Source: an uncultured Rhizobiaceae group bacterium
Lineage (GTDB): Bacteria; Pseudomonadota; Alphaproteobacteria; Rhizobiales; Rhizobiaceae
DNA: 64,000 nucleotides
Reading direction: 5' to 3'
NCBI GenBank assembly: GCA_937958815.1
Contig: CALGMR010000016.1
Coordinates: 33,715-97,714 of the forward strand
Below are positions 51,418 to 60,266 of this stretch, piece by piece (position 1 is the stretch's first letter; the number at the start of each line of letters is the position of its first letter). Under the pieces are notes generated by a model. That model was not told where the DNA came from, ran no database searches, and saw only the letters and a list, made by a program, of their open reading frames with translations. The position numbers were made by a program, and so were the translations under genes.

Positions 51418-54228
51418 CTATTCCGCCGCCTCGCTCACCTTCATTTGTGAAACTTTGGCCGCACAATATTTGAACTCTGGGATTTTACCGTAAGGGTCCA
51501 ACATTGGATTGGTGAGCCGATTGGCGGGGGACTCGTTGAAGCAGAACGGGATGAAAATCATGCCGTCCGCCACTTCACGGTCTGCACGCAACAGCGCTTC
51601 GATGGTGCCGCGGCGTGTCGCCACTTCAATCATATCACCCGCTTGCAAACCCTGCTTTGCGATTTCGCGCGGGTTCATGGCGGCAAAACCTTCCGGTTCA
51701 AGATCGTCCAGAACTTCGGCACGGCGCGTCATCGCACCCGTGTGCCAATGTTCCAAAACGCGACCAGTGGTGAGGACCATTGGAAATTCTTCGTCCGGAA
51801 CTTCATCAGGTGCACGCAAATCTGCAGGCACAATGCGGCCTCGATTGTCTTCAGTTGGAAATCCATCATAGAAAATAACGGAATCACCTTCCGCGCCTTC
51901 CGATGGCACCGGATAAGTCACGCTGCCCTCAGCCTCCAGACGATCCCAAGGCATATAATCAAGCGACTTCATCACCTGACGCATTTCTTCATAGACTTCC
52001 GGAACATCCTTGTAGTTCCAGTTCAAACCACAACGATTTGCGAGATCGACGATGATCTCCCAATCCAAACGTGCCTCACCCGGCAAAGGCAATGCAGGTC
52101 GACCAATTTGAACCTGGCGGTTGGTGTTGGAATACGTGCCAAGCTTTTCCGCATGAACGGAAGCAGGCAGCACAACATCTGCATGCCAAGCCGTTTCGGT
52201 GAGGAAAATATCTTGCACAACCAGATGATCTAACTTCGCCAATGCGGCGCGCGCATGAAGTTGATCGGGATCAGACATGGCTGGGTTTTCGCCCATAATA
52301 TACATGCCTGTAATTTTATCGTCGTGAATGGCATCGATGATTTCCACGACTGTCAGGCCTTTGACTGGATCGAGGGTACGCCCCCAGAAATCTTCCATTT
52401 CACCACGAATATCGCCGTTCTCAACCGAGCGATAATCAGGAAAGAACATCGGAATAAGGCCCGCGTCAGACGCCCCTTGCACATTGTTTTGGCCTCGCAA
52501 TGGGTGCAGGCCCGTACCGGGTCGTCCCACCTGACCTGTGATCAAAGCAAGCGCAATCAAGCAGCGCGAATTGTCCGTTCCATGGGTGTGTTGGGAAATG
52601 CCCATACCCCAGAAAATCATAGAGCGTTCAGACGTTGCATAACGCCGCGCCACAGCACGCAAAGTGTCGGCATCAACGCCACAAACGTCCGACATTGCCT
52701 CAGGTGAAAATTCTTTCACCTTCTCTTTCAGTGCGTCAAATCCCGTGGCATTGGCTTGAATATATTGAGCGTCATAAAGCTCTTCTTCGATGATTGTGTG
52801 GATCATCGCATTCAGCATCGCCACATCGCTGCCCGGCTTAAACCGCACGGAATGCTCCGCATGGCGCATCATGTCTTGCCCGCGTGGGTCCATGATGATC
52901 AGTTTGAGATCATTCTGTTTCACAGCCTGTTTGAAATAGGTCGCGGCAACGGGATGGTTGGTTGTTGGTCGCGCGCCAATAACAATCACGCAGTCAGCTT
53001 TCATGGCATCGGTGAATGGCGCAGACACGGCGCCAGAGCCAACCCCTTCCAGCAAAGCAGAAACGGATGATGCATGGCAAAGCCGCGTACAGTGATCCAC
53101 ATTGTTGGTGCCAAACCCTTGGCGAATGAATTTCTGGAACAAATAGGCTTCTTCGTTGGAGCCTTTTGCGGAACCAAAACCGGCAAGCGCATCACCGCCT
53201 TTGGTGTCGCGAATATTGGTCAAACCAGACGCGGCCTTTGCCATCGCCTCTTCCCATGTGGCTTCGCGAAAAATGTCCGACACTTTCATAAAACGCATAT
53301 CGATGTCGGCCGCTTTCGGCGCGTCATCACGTCGGATCAATGGCTTGGTCAGGCGTTCGCTCGACATGGCATAGTCATAACCAAAACGGCCTTTAACGCA
53401 GAGGCGATTGTTGTTGGCGGGGCCATCGCGACCATCCACAAGAACGATCTTTTCGTCTTTCGTGTAGACAGTTGTCTGGCAACCGACACCGCAAAACGGG
53501 CAAACAGAATCTGTTGCTTTGTCGAAATCATCCACAACGCGGGTTTTGCCTGCATCGTCCATGAGCGTTTTTTCAAACAACGCACCTGTTGGACAAACCT
53601 GAACACATTCGCCACAGGTGACACAGGTGGAAAATCCCATGGGGTCATGAATATCAAACACAGGTACAGAATGGTGTCCACGTTCACCCATACCAAGCAC
53701 GTCATTCACCTGCACTTCACGGCAAGCACGCACACACAGATTGCATGCAATACACGCGTCCAAGTTCACCGCGATGGCAGGGTTGGAAACATCGTGAACA
53801 CCAGGCGTGTTGTCTTGAGCATGGTCAGTTGCGCCATCAAATTTGGATGGCAAACGGTCGCTGCCAGCAATCCCAAAATCTCCAGCCCATTCCCAAAATG
53901 TTGCTTTTGCATCGGGGCTTTCATCGGGCTCCCGCATATCTGCCGCCAAAAGTTCAAACACCATTTTGCGAGATTTATCGGCACGTTCCGTATCGGTTTT
54001 GACCACCAAACCTTCAGAGGCTTTGCGCTGGCAAGAAGCTGCCAAAACACGTTCACCCTCAATCTCCACCATGCAGGCACGGCAATTTCCATCGCTGCGA
54101 TAGCCGGGTTTGTCGAGATAACAAAGATGCGGAATGCGTGTCCCCTCGCGCTTCGCAACTTGCCAGATGGTTTCGGCGCTCGACGCCGAAACTTCTTTCC
54201 CATCGAGGGTGAATTTGATGTCAGTCAT
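51418..54228 (-). CDS. fdsA: NAD-dependent formate dehydrogenase, molybdenum subunit
   Basis: A 936-residue catalytic subunit oxidising formate to CO2. Domains in order: N-terminal 2Fe-2S domain (Cys36, 49, 52, 66); His-Cys region; two 4Fe-4S clusters of ferredoxin type (Cys159/162/165/169 and Cys202/205/208/212); a 4Fe-4S (Cys243/246/250/277) and bis-MGD molybdopterin domain. The metal ligand is Cys384 in TRLCHASS, so the enzyme is of the cysteine, not selenocysteine, kind. Electrons pass to the flavin subunit encoded just upstream (73 bases). The accessory genes usually linked (fdhD/fdsC, fdsD) are not here. Confidence 0.92.
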   Translation of the reverse strand: MTDIKFTLDGKEVSASSAETIWQVAKREGTRIPHLCYLDKPGYRSDGNCRACMVEIEGERVLAASCQRKASEGLVVKTDTERADKSRKMVFELLAADMREPDESPDAKATFWEWAGDFGIAGSDRLPSKFDGATDHAQDNTPGVHDVSNPAIAVNLDACIACNLCVRACREVQVNDVLGMGERGHHSVPVFDIHDPMGFSTCVTCGECVQVCPTGALFEKTLMDDAGKTRVVDDFDKATDSVCPFCGVGCQTTVYTKDEKIVLVDGRDGPANNNRLCVKGRFGYDYAMSSERLTKPLIRRDDAPKAADIDMRFMKVSDIFREATWEEAMAKAASGLTNIRDTKGGDALAGFGSAKGSNEEAYLFQKFIRQGFGTNNVDHCTRLCHASSVSALLEGVGSGAVSAPFTDAMKADCVIVIGARPTTNHPVAATYFKQAVKQNDLKLIIMDPRGQDMMRHAEHSVRFKPGSDVAMLNAMIHTIIEEELYDAQYIQANATGFDALKEKVKEFSPEAMSDVCGVDADTLRAVARRYATSERSMIFWGMGISQHTHGTDNSRCLIALALITGQVGRPGTGLHPLRGQNNVQGASDAGLIPMFFPDYRSVENGDIRGEMEDFWGRTLDPVKGLTVVEIIDAIHDDKITGMYIMGENPAMSDPDQLHARAALAKLDHLVVQDIFLTETAWHADVVLPASVHAEKLGTYSNTNRQVQIGRPALPLPGEARLDWEIIVDLANRCGLNWNYKDVPEVYEEMRQVMKSLDYMPWDRLEAEGSVTYPVPSEGAEGDSVIFYDGFPTEDNRGRIVPADLRAPDEVPDEEFPMVLTTGRVLEHWHTGAMTRRAEVLDDLEPEGFAAMNPREIAKQGLQAGDMIEVATRRGTIEALLRADREVADGMIFIPFCFNESPANRLTNPMLDPYGKIPEFKYCAAKVSQMKVSEAAE

Positions 54229-54301
54229 TTGAATTCAATCTCCACAAAGGAATAGTCAAAGTCGTTGGCACAAAGTTGAATTGTCGCCTGCAGCACCAAC
54301 A

Positions 54302-55990
54302 TCACAAATCATTCCTGAAATGAACGAGCAGATGGTTCACGGGGTTGGGTGCGGCCTGCCCCAGGCCACAAATGCTGGCGTCACGCATGACTTGTTCCAG
54401 ATCGCGGATGGTGTCTTCATCCAGCTTGTCTTCACTGCGCAACAGCTTGCCCATCTTTTCGGTTCCGCCACGGCATGGTGTGCATTGACCACAGCTTTCG
54501 TGGGTGAAGAAATCCACCAGATTGAGGGCAACATCTTTGATGTTGTCTTGATCGGAAAAGACAACAATGGCGTGCGATCCGACAAACGACCCAAGTTCAG
54601 CAAGCCTGCCACCAAAATCCAAAGGCACATCGTTTTCAGAAGCTGGTAAAATGCCGCCCGACGCACCACCCGGCAAATAAGCTTTGAAACTGTGCCCATC
54701 AGCCATGCCGCCACAATGGTCGTCGATTAGTTCTTGAATGGTCACACCAGCGGGCGCGATTTTCACGCCCGGATTTTTCACGCGGCCAGAAACCGACCAT
54801 GAGCGCATTCCTGGATGCCCTTCTTTGCCTTGATCGGCAAACCACTGAGCACCCTTTTCCAAAATGGTCGGCACCCAATAAAGCGTCTCCACATTGTTGT
54901 TGAGGGTCGGACGATTGAACACGCCCACCTCAGCAATATAAGGAGGACGGTGGCGCGGAAGGCCGCGCTTGCCTTCGATGGATTCAATCATCGCGGATTC
55001 TTCACCACAGATGTAAGCCCCTGCTCCACGGCGCAGTTCGAAAAACCCTTTTTCAGCGATGCCAGCGGCCTCAAGTGCCGCGATTTCATCCCGCAGTATT
55101 TGCAGCACGGCAGGATATTCATCGCGCATGTAAACGTAGCAACGTTCGGCCTCAACCACGGATGCGCCGATCAACGCACCTTCAAACATGGCATGGGGAT
55201 TGCGTTCTAAATAGTAGCGGTCTTTGAACGTGCCGGGTTCGCCCTCGTCACCATTGATGGTCATGAGACGCGGCCCCTCATAGGCGCGCACGAATGACCA
55301 TTTTTTGCCTGTTGGAAACCCAGCACCGCCCAAACCGCGCAGGCCAGCATCAGACAGTTTCGCAATAATATCATCTGCCGACAGTTCGCCAGACTTGACC
55401 TTGTTCCAAGTGCCGTAACCGCCTTCGGCTTGATACGCCTTTAGATCTTTGTAGTCAGGCTTGAGCGCCTGTGTCTCGCCAGATTTTGCAAAAGCCAGAA
55501 GGCCTTCAACAGTGGCATTTCCGACTTCGCGATCACCCACACGCGCGGCAGGAGCCACATCACACCCTCCCATACAAGGCGCGCGCATAATGCGAACGGC
55601 ATCACGATCAACGCCACTTTCCAAACCGGCAATCAAAGTCTCTGCACCAGCCATCATGCAAGACACGGAATCGCAAACACGAATGGTCAACGGTGCTGGC
55701 ACAGCCTCACCTTCTTTTACGATGTCAAAATGGTCGTAAAACGATGCCACTTCGTAAACTTCCACTTGTGACAGCCGCATTTCTTCAGCCAGAGCGCGAA
55801 TGTGTTTGGCTTGCAGGCAACGGAATTCGTCTTGAATGAGGTGCAGATTCTCGATCAGCAAGTCGCGACGGCGCGGCCGATCACCCAACAACCTTAGAAC
55901 ATCTGCCAATGCCGCATCATCTAACTGACGGCCCTTCGGCTTCGAGTTGTTGCGTTTGCGACCAGATTTCGATCCAGGCATATCCAGCAT
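54302..55990 (-). CDS. fdsB: Formate dehydrogenase diaphorase subunit, NuoE-NuoF (FdsG-FdsB) fusion
   Basis: A 562-residue NAD-reducing partner of the molybdenum subunit. The first about 170 residues are a NuoE/FdsG-like thioredoxin-fold 2Fe-2S domain (cysteines 110, 115, 143 and 147 counted from the upstream ATG at 56002). The rest is NuoF/FdsB: the FMN/NAD region GLRGLGGAGFPTGKKW and INGDEGEPGTFKDR, GAYICGEESAMIESIEG, and the 4Fe-4S motif ESCGQCTPCRGG. In many bacteria the two parts are separate genes (fdsG, fdsB). ATG 55990 is preferred because GGGAG lies six bases upstream; 56002 is the alternative. Confidence 0.9.
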   Translation of the reverse strand: MLDMPGSKSGRKRNNSKPKGRQLDDAALADVLRLLGDRPRRRDLLIENLHLIQDEFRCLQAKHIRALAEEMRLSQVEVYEVASFYDHFDIVKEGEAVPAPLTIRVCDSVSCMMAGAETLIAGLESGVDRDAVRIMRAPCMGGCDVAPAARVGDREVGNATVEGLLAFAKSGETQALKPDYKDLKAYQAEGGYGTWNKVKSGELSADDIIAKLSDAGLRGLGGAGFPTGKKWSFVRAYEGPRLMTINGDEGEPGTFKDRYYLERNPHAMFEGALIGASVVEAERCYVYMRDEYPAVLQILRDEIAALEAAGIAEKGFFELRRGAGAYICGEESAMIESIEGKRGLPRHRPPYIAEVGVFNRPTLNNNVETLYWVPTILEKGAQWFADQGKEGHPGMRSWSVSGRVKNPGVKIAPAGVTIQELIDDHCGGMADGHSFKAYLPGGASGGILPASENDVPLDFGGRLAELGSFVGSHAIVVFSDQDNIKDVALNLVDFFTHESCGQCTPCRGGTEKMGKLLRSEDKLDEDTIRDLEQVMRDASICGLGQAAPNPVNHLLVHFRNDL

Positions 55991-56210
55991 GTCAGCTCCC
56001 ATACAAGCTTTTCAGCTTTGATTCACGACCACAATAACGGGTTTGCCCTTCGCGACAACTCAACTTCAACGTCATGTGATGATTGGAATGCGACCGTTTG
56101 ATTGGATGCTTTAGCGCATCACGGTACCACTCTTTTCGGGAACCCTGTCCGACACGTCTTCATTATCAGAATAATTGCCCCGTGCAAGAAGCGTTGGGGA
56201 AAAAGTCCAA

Positions 56211-57362
56211 TTATGCAGAAAGTGTCATTTCAGCTAATTGCGCCACATCATGAGGCGAGGCATCGCGGGCTGTTGCTTCCAGCATGGAAACATTGGCAGG
56301 CGCAACCATATCTGCAGCCAAAACTTCTGCTTTCACTTTGGATTTTTCATCCGCGTTCAAGACAAGAGACTGTCCGCATTTTTCGGCCAAACCATGCAGT
56401 ATGTCGGGAATGTCTTCCCCCCGCTTGCCGCCCATAATAGTAGCCGCATGATCGAAGGCTTCTCTATTGCCTTCAATCGCCCAGTTCATTGTGGCGACCA
56501 GCGCAACAGATACTGCGCGCCCATGAGGTATAGCGGCAATCGAACCCAACGCATGGCCAATATTGTGTGCCACCGCGCACCCCGTATTGCCGATGGCCAA
56601 TCCACCGTAGGCCGCTGCCAACATCATGCCGGAACGCGCCTCAATATTGTCTGGTTCATTCACGGCTGTGACCAGATTTTCAAACGCATGTTTGATGCCG
56701 TTGTCGGCAATCGGATTGTTCTGTGCATATTGATAACGGTTGGTTCGAGATTCCAAACTGTGCACAAGCGCATCCATGCCTGTGAAGAATGTCCAAAACG
56801 CTGGCAGACCCACCGTCAGTTCAGGGTCCATCAAAGCCATATCTGGTTTCAATGGAGGGCCCCAGAACCAGTTTTTCGTGCCATCGGCCTGCGAAATAAT
56901 CGACGTGCCCGTGGTTTCTGAGCCAGTACCCGCCGTTGTTGGCAAGGTGATCAAAGCCGTCTTTCGAAACGGCAATTGCGTTTCAGCCAAACGATAAGGC
57001 CCACACCCCTCTCCGGTATGTGCCAACACAGCAACGACTTTTGATGTATCCAGCGCCGAACCACCGCCAAGACCCACAATGCAATTCGCCCCCATTTCAA
57101 AAGCCTGTTTGGTGGCTGCGTCCACCGAGGCTTCTTTGGGGTCACTCTGCAAATCATCAAAGATTGCAACAGTGTGCCCGGCTTCGCGAATGGAGGCTTC
57201 AACACCATCCACCAAGCCCAATTGCTTCAAAGCGGGGTCACAAATCAACAACACGGTACCGTTGGCACCCACTGTATCTGTGACATGGTTACCCGTGAGC
57301 TTTGCGGCGCCAGGCGCAATGTTCATGGCAGGGTGTTTGGTGAGAGAAAACGAGTTTGTCAT
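56211..57362 (-). CDS. Iron-containing alcohol dehydrogenase
   Basis: A 383-residue group III (Fe-ADH) dehydrogenase. Nucleotide part GLGGGSALDTSKVVAVL, then the PTTAGTGSETTG motif, and the metal ligands in VAHNIGHALG and IPHGRA (three His plus an upstream Asp). Oxidises or reduces a small alcohol or aldehyde with NAD(P). Located between formate dehydrogenase and an MttB homologue, so a C1 or amine-derived aldehyde is possible, but not shown by the sequence. ATG 57362 gives the family N-terminus; the frame is open to 57437. It is divergent from the mttB-like gene (221 bases between). Confidence 0.88.
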   Translation of the reverse strand: MTNSFSLTKHPAMNIAPGAAKLTGNHVTDTVGANGTVLLICDPALKQLGLVDGVEASIREAGHTVAIFDDLQSDPKEASVDAATKQAFEMGANCIVGLGGGSALDTSKVVAVLAHTGEGCGPYRLAETQLPFRKTALITLPTTAGTGSETTGTSIISQADGTKNWFWGPPLKPDMALMDPELTVGLPAFWTFFTGMDALVHSLESRTNRYQYAQNNPIADNGIKHAFENLVTAVNEPDNIEARSGMMLAAAYGGLAIGNTGCAVAHNIGHALGSIAAIPHGRAVSVALVATMNWAIEGNREAFDHAATIMGGKRGEDIPDILHGLAEKCGQSLVLNADEKSKVKAEVLAADMVAPANVSMLEATARDASPHDVAQLAEMTLSA

Positions 57363-57583
57363 GGGAATCTCTGATCTTCGATATTTTGAAAACTTTGCTC
57401 GCCAAAGACCCAGGTCGACAACCGAGTTGCGGCACAAAATTTCGTATTTTTAACAATACTACAAAAGATGTCGCATTTTCTGCAACCCGTGTCGCCCGTT
57501 CATCGCCCTCGCGCTGGTGGCAAATCAAAATGAAATTGAGAGGGTGTTCCCCATTGCGGCGCGAGCACGGGAGATGATGTGAA

Positions 57584-59155
57584 ATGAGTTCCGAATTGTC
57601 AGAAACAACACCTGCCCCACGCGCACGCCGCGGGCGCAGCGGTGGCCGTGATGGCAATGCGCGGCGCGGTGGCCCGGCCATTCGTCAAAGCGACTGGCAA
57701 AACAATGTGATCCTCGATCCGCCAACGGAACCTATTGACCAAGAAGGTGTTGAAAAAATTCACAACACCGCCATGCGCATCTTGGAAGAAATAGGCATTG
57801 AAATGCTGAACCAAGAGGCCATTGAAGTGTTGCGGAAACACGGTGCAAAAGTGGACGGCCCGAAAGTGTTTCTCGACCGCGAATTCGTCATGGAAAAACT
57901 GGCGCTTGTTCCTTCAGAGTTCACATTAACACCGCGAAATCTCGACAAGAAAATCACCATTGGTGGTAAGAACATTGTATTTGGCAATGTTTCCAGCCCG
58001 CCAAACTGTTCAGACCTCGACACGGGCCGCAGAACAGGCACGCACGAAGACTACAAGAATTTTATAAAGCTGACCCAATATTTCAACTGCATTCACTTTG
58101 CGGGCGGCTATCCAGTGGAGCCGATGGACATTCACCCCTCCATCCGCCACCTCGATTGCCTCTTTGACAAGCTCACACTTACCGACAAAGTGGTTCACGC
58201 CTATTCGCTGGGCAAAGAACGCGTCGAAGATGTGATGGAAATGACCCGCATTGCGGGTGGCCTCACCCACGAAGAGTTTGAAGCCACGCCGCGCATGTAC
58301 ACCAACATCAATTCCACATCACCGTTGAAACACGACGAACCGATGCTGGACGGTCTCATGCGATTGGCGAGACGCGGCCAACCAACAGTTGTTACGCCCT
58401 TCACATTGGCGGGTGCCATGGCACCTGTGACTATGGTCGGAGCCGTCACACAATCGCTTGCAGAAGCGCTGATCGCTGTGGTTTTGGCACAATGCGTCAA
58501 TCCGGGCGTTCCGGCCGCCATTGGAACATTCACCTCCAATGTGGACATGAAAACGGGCGCACCTGCGTTCGGCACCCCCGACTATGTGCGCGCCACGCAA
58601 ATCACAGGTCAGATGGCGCGTTTCTACAACATGCCCATGCGGTCTTCAGGTGTGTGCGCGGCCAATGTGCCAGACGCACAAGCCACGATGGAAACCATGT
58701 TTTCCATGATGGCATCCGTCACATCAGGCACCAACATCGTGTATCACGCGGCTGGCTGGCTCGAAGGCGGTCTGTGCGCTTCTTATGAAAAGTTCATCAT
58801 CGATTGTGAAATGCTGCAAAACTTCCAAGCCTATTTTAAGCCGATGGAGGTGAACGACGACACATTGGCGTTTGATGCCATGAAAGAAGTTGGATCCAAC
58901 GGCCATTTCTTCGGCATCCAACACACCCAAGACCGATACGAAACCGCCTTCTACTCGCCGTTCTTGAGTGACTGGCAGAATTACGAAAACTTCCGCGACA
59001 GCGGCGCGGTATGGACACCCGAGCGCGCCAACAAAATGTGGAAGCAAATCCTCAACGAATTTGAAGCCCCGCCGATGGATGAAGCCATCAAAGAAGAACT
59101 CCAAGCCTTCGTTGCCAGACGCAAAGAAGAAGGCGGCGCACCAACGGATTTCTAA
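57584..59155 (+). CDS. MttB-family methyltransferase without pyrrolysine
   Basis: A 523-residue member of the trimethylamine methyltransferase (MttB, COG5598) family. The frame is uninterrupted, so it is the non-pyrrolysine kind, whose studied members demethylate quaternary amines such as glycine betaine and pass the methyl group to a corrinoid protein. The TIM-barrel body runs from about 50 to 500 and has the conserved stretches FGNVSSPPN, YFNCIHFAGGYPVEP, NSTSPLKHDEPMLDG, and YHAAGWLEGG. The N-terminal 45 residues are a low-complexity Arg/Gly-rich extension common to alphaproteobacterial versions. No corrinoid-binding partner (MttC) is in the window. It starts a rightward operon with an MDR oxidoreductase and a DMGDH-like protein. 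Confidence 0.88.
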   Translation: MSSELSETTPAPRARRGRSGGRDGNARRGGPAIRQSDWQNNVILDPPTEPIDQEGVEKIHNTAMRILEEIGIEMLNQEAIEVLRKHGAKVDGPKVFLDREFVMEKLALVPSEFTLTPRNLDKKITIGGKNIVFGNVSSPPNCSDLDTGRRTGTHEDYKNFIKLTQYFNCIHFAGGYPVEPMDIHPSIRHLDCLFDKLTLTDKVVHAYSLGKERVEDVMEMTRIAGGLTHEEFEATPRMYTNINSTSPLKHDEPMLDGLMRLARRGQPTVVTPFTLAGAMAPVTMVGAVTQSLAEALIAVVLAQCVNPGVPAAIGTFTSNVDMKTGAPAFGTPDYVRATQITGQMARFYNMPMRSSGVCAANVPDAQATMETMFSMMASVTSGTNIVYHAAGWLEGGLCASYEKFIIDCEMLQNFQAYFKPMEVNDDTLAFDAMKEVGSNGHFFGIQHTQDRYETAFYSPFLSDWQNYENFRDSGAVWTPERANKMWKQILNEFEAPPMDEAIKEELQAFVARRKEEGGAPTDF

Positions 59156-59177
59156 TTTGGCCGCTGTTCCAACATCA

Positions 59178-60266
59178 ATGCAAGCTGTTCTGCTCACCGC
59201 TCATGGTGGGCCGGAAGTTTTGTCGGTGGTGAGCGATCATCCAGTGCCCTCGCCTGCGAAAAACGAAGTGCTCATTCGTGTGGGCGCATGCGGGGTGAAC
59301 AATACGGACATCAACACACGGATTGGCTGGTATTCCAAAGCCATTCGCGATGATACCAATTCAGCAGCCTGTTCTGATGTGGAACCTGACAGTTCAGACT
59401 CCAGCTGGTCAGGGGCTGAAATCGCTTTCCCGCGCGTCCAAGGCGCGGATATTTGCGGCGAGATTATTGCCGTCGGAACAAATGTTGACTCTGCACGGAT
59501 TGGCGAGCGCGTGATGGTTCAATCCATGCAACCGCTAGCCGATGACGAAAACGGCTTGAATTGCATCACCATCGGTTCGGAAATTGACGGTGGATTTGCT
59601 GACTATGTCTGCGCACGCTCCGACATGACACTCGCTGTGAAAAGCGAACTCAGCGATGCAGAACTGGCTTCGTTCCCCTGCGCTTACACAACCGCTGAGA
59701 ACATGTTGGAACGCATCAAACTCACCGAAGGCGAACGTGTATTGATCACCGGTGCATCAGGTGGCGTCGGGTCTGCTGCTGTACAATTGGCCAAAAGACG
59801 AGGATGCCACGTCACCGCTGTGACATCTGCCTCAAAATCTGAATTTGTGCGCAAGCTTGGTGCCGATGATATATTGGGGCGTGATAACCCACCTGCTCCA
59901 TTTGGCTACGATGTTTGCGTTGACGTGGTAGCAGGTTCTGCATTCTCAACACTTTTGGACGCACTCAAACGCGGTGGGCGTTACATTTGCGCAGGCGCAA
60001 TTGCTGGGCCCATTGTCGAATTGGATGTGCGCACGGTCTACCTGAAAGACCTCACACTGGCGGGCAGCACATGGCAACCGCCATCGGTGATGCAAAATCT
60101 GATCACTTACATTGAAAACGGCGAAATCGAACCCGTTGTGTCCAAAACCTACCCGTTGTCGCACATTGGCGAAGCCCAAAGCGATTTCGTATCTAAGATT
60201 TATCCCGGCAAACTGGTTCTCGTGCCAGACGCCAAATGGGAAACTCATTCTGGAGGCTTATCATGA
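59178..60266 (+). CDS. MDR-superfamily (zinc-type alcohol dehydrogenase-like) oxidoreductase
   Basis: A 362-residue medium-chain dehydrogenase/reductase of the quinone-oxidoreductase-like branch. The NAD(P)-binding motif ITGASGGVGSAAVQLAKRRG lies near the middle, with an N-terminal catalytic domain (VGACGVNNTDINTR, GADICGEIIAVG). The structural-zinc cysteine cluster of classical alcohol dehydrogenases is absent. Substrate unknown. ATG 59178 is 22 bases after the MttB stop; its own stop overlaps the next start in ATGA. It is therefore part of one unit with the MttB homologue and the DMGDH-like gene. Confidence 0.82.
   Translation: MQAVLLTAHGGPEVLSVVSDHPVPSPAKNEVLIRVGACGVNNTDINTRIGWYSKAIRDDTNSAACSDVEPDSSDSSWSGAEIAFPRVQGADICGEIIAVGTNVDSARIGERVMVQSMQPLADDENGLNCITIGSEIDGGFADYVCARSDMTLAVKSELSDAELASFPCAYTTAENMLERIKLTEGERVLITGASGGVGSAAVQLAKRRGCHVTAVTSASKSEFVRKLGADDILGRDNPPAPFGYDVCVDVVAGSAFSTLLDALKRGGRYICAGAIAGPIVELDVRTVYLKDLTLAGSTWQPPSVMQNLITYIENGEIEPVVSKTYPLSHIGEAQSDFVSKIYPGKLVLVPDAKWETHSGGLS

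Noticed and set aside
53074..54255. 393-codon plus-strand frame opposite the formate dehydrogenase large subunit
   Set aside because: Mirror frame of a clear gene on the minus strand; low-complexity composition and no domain.
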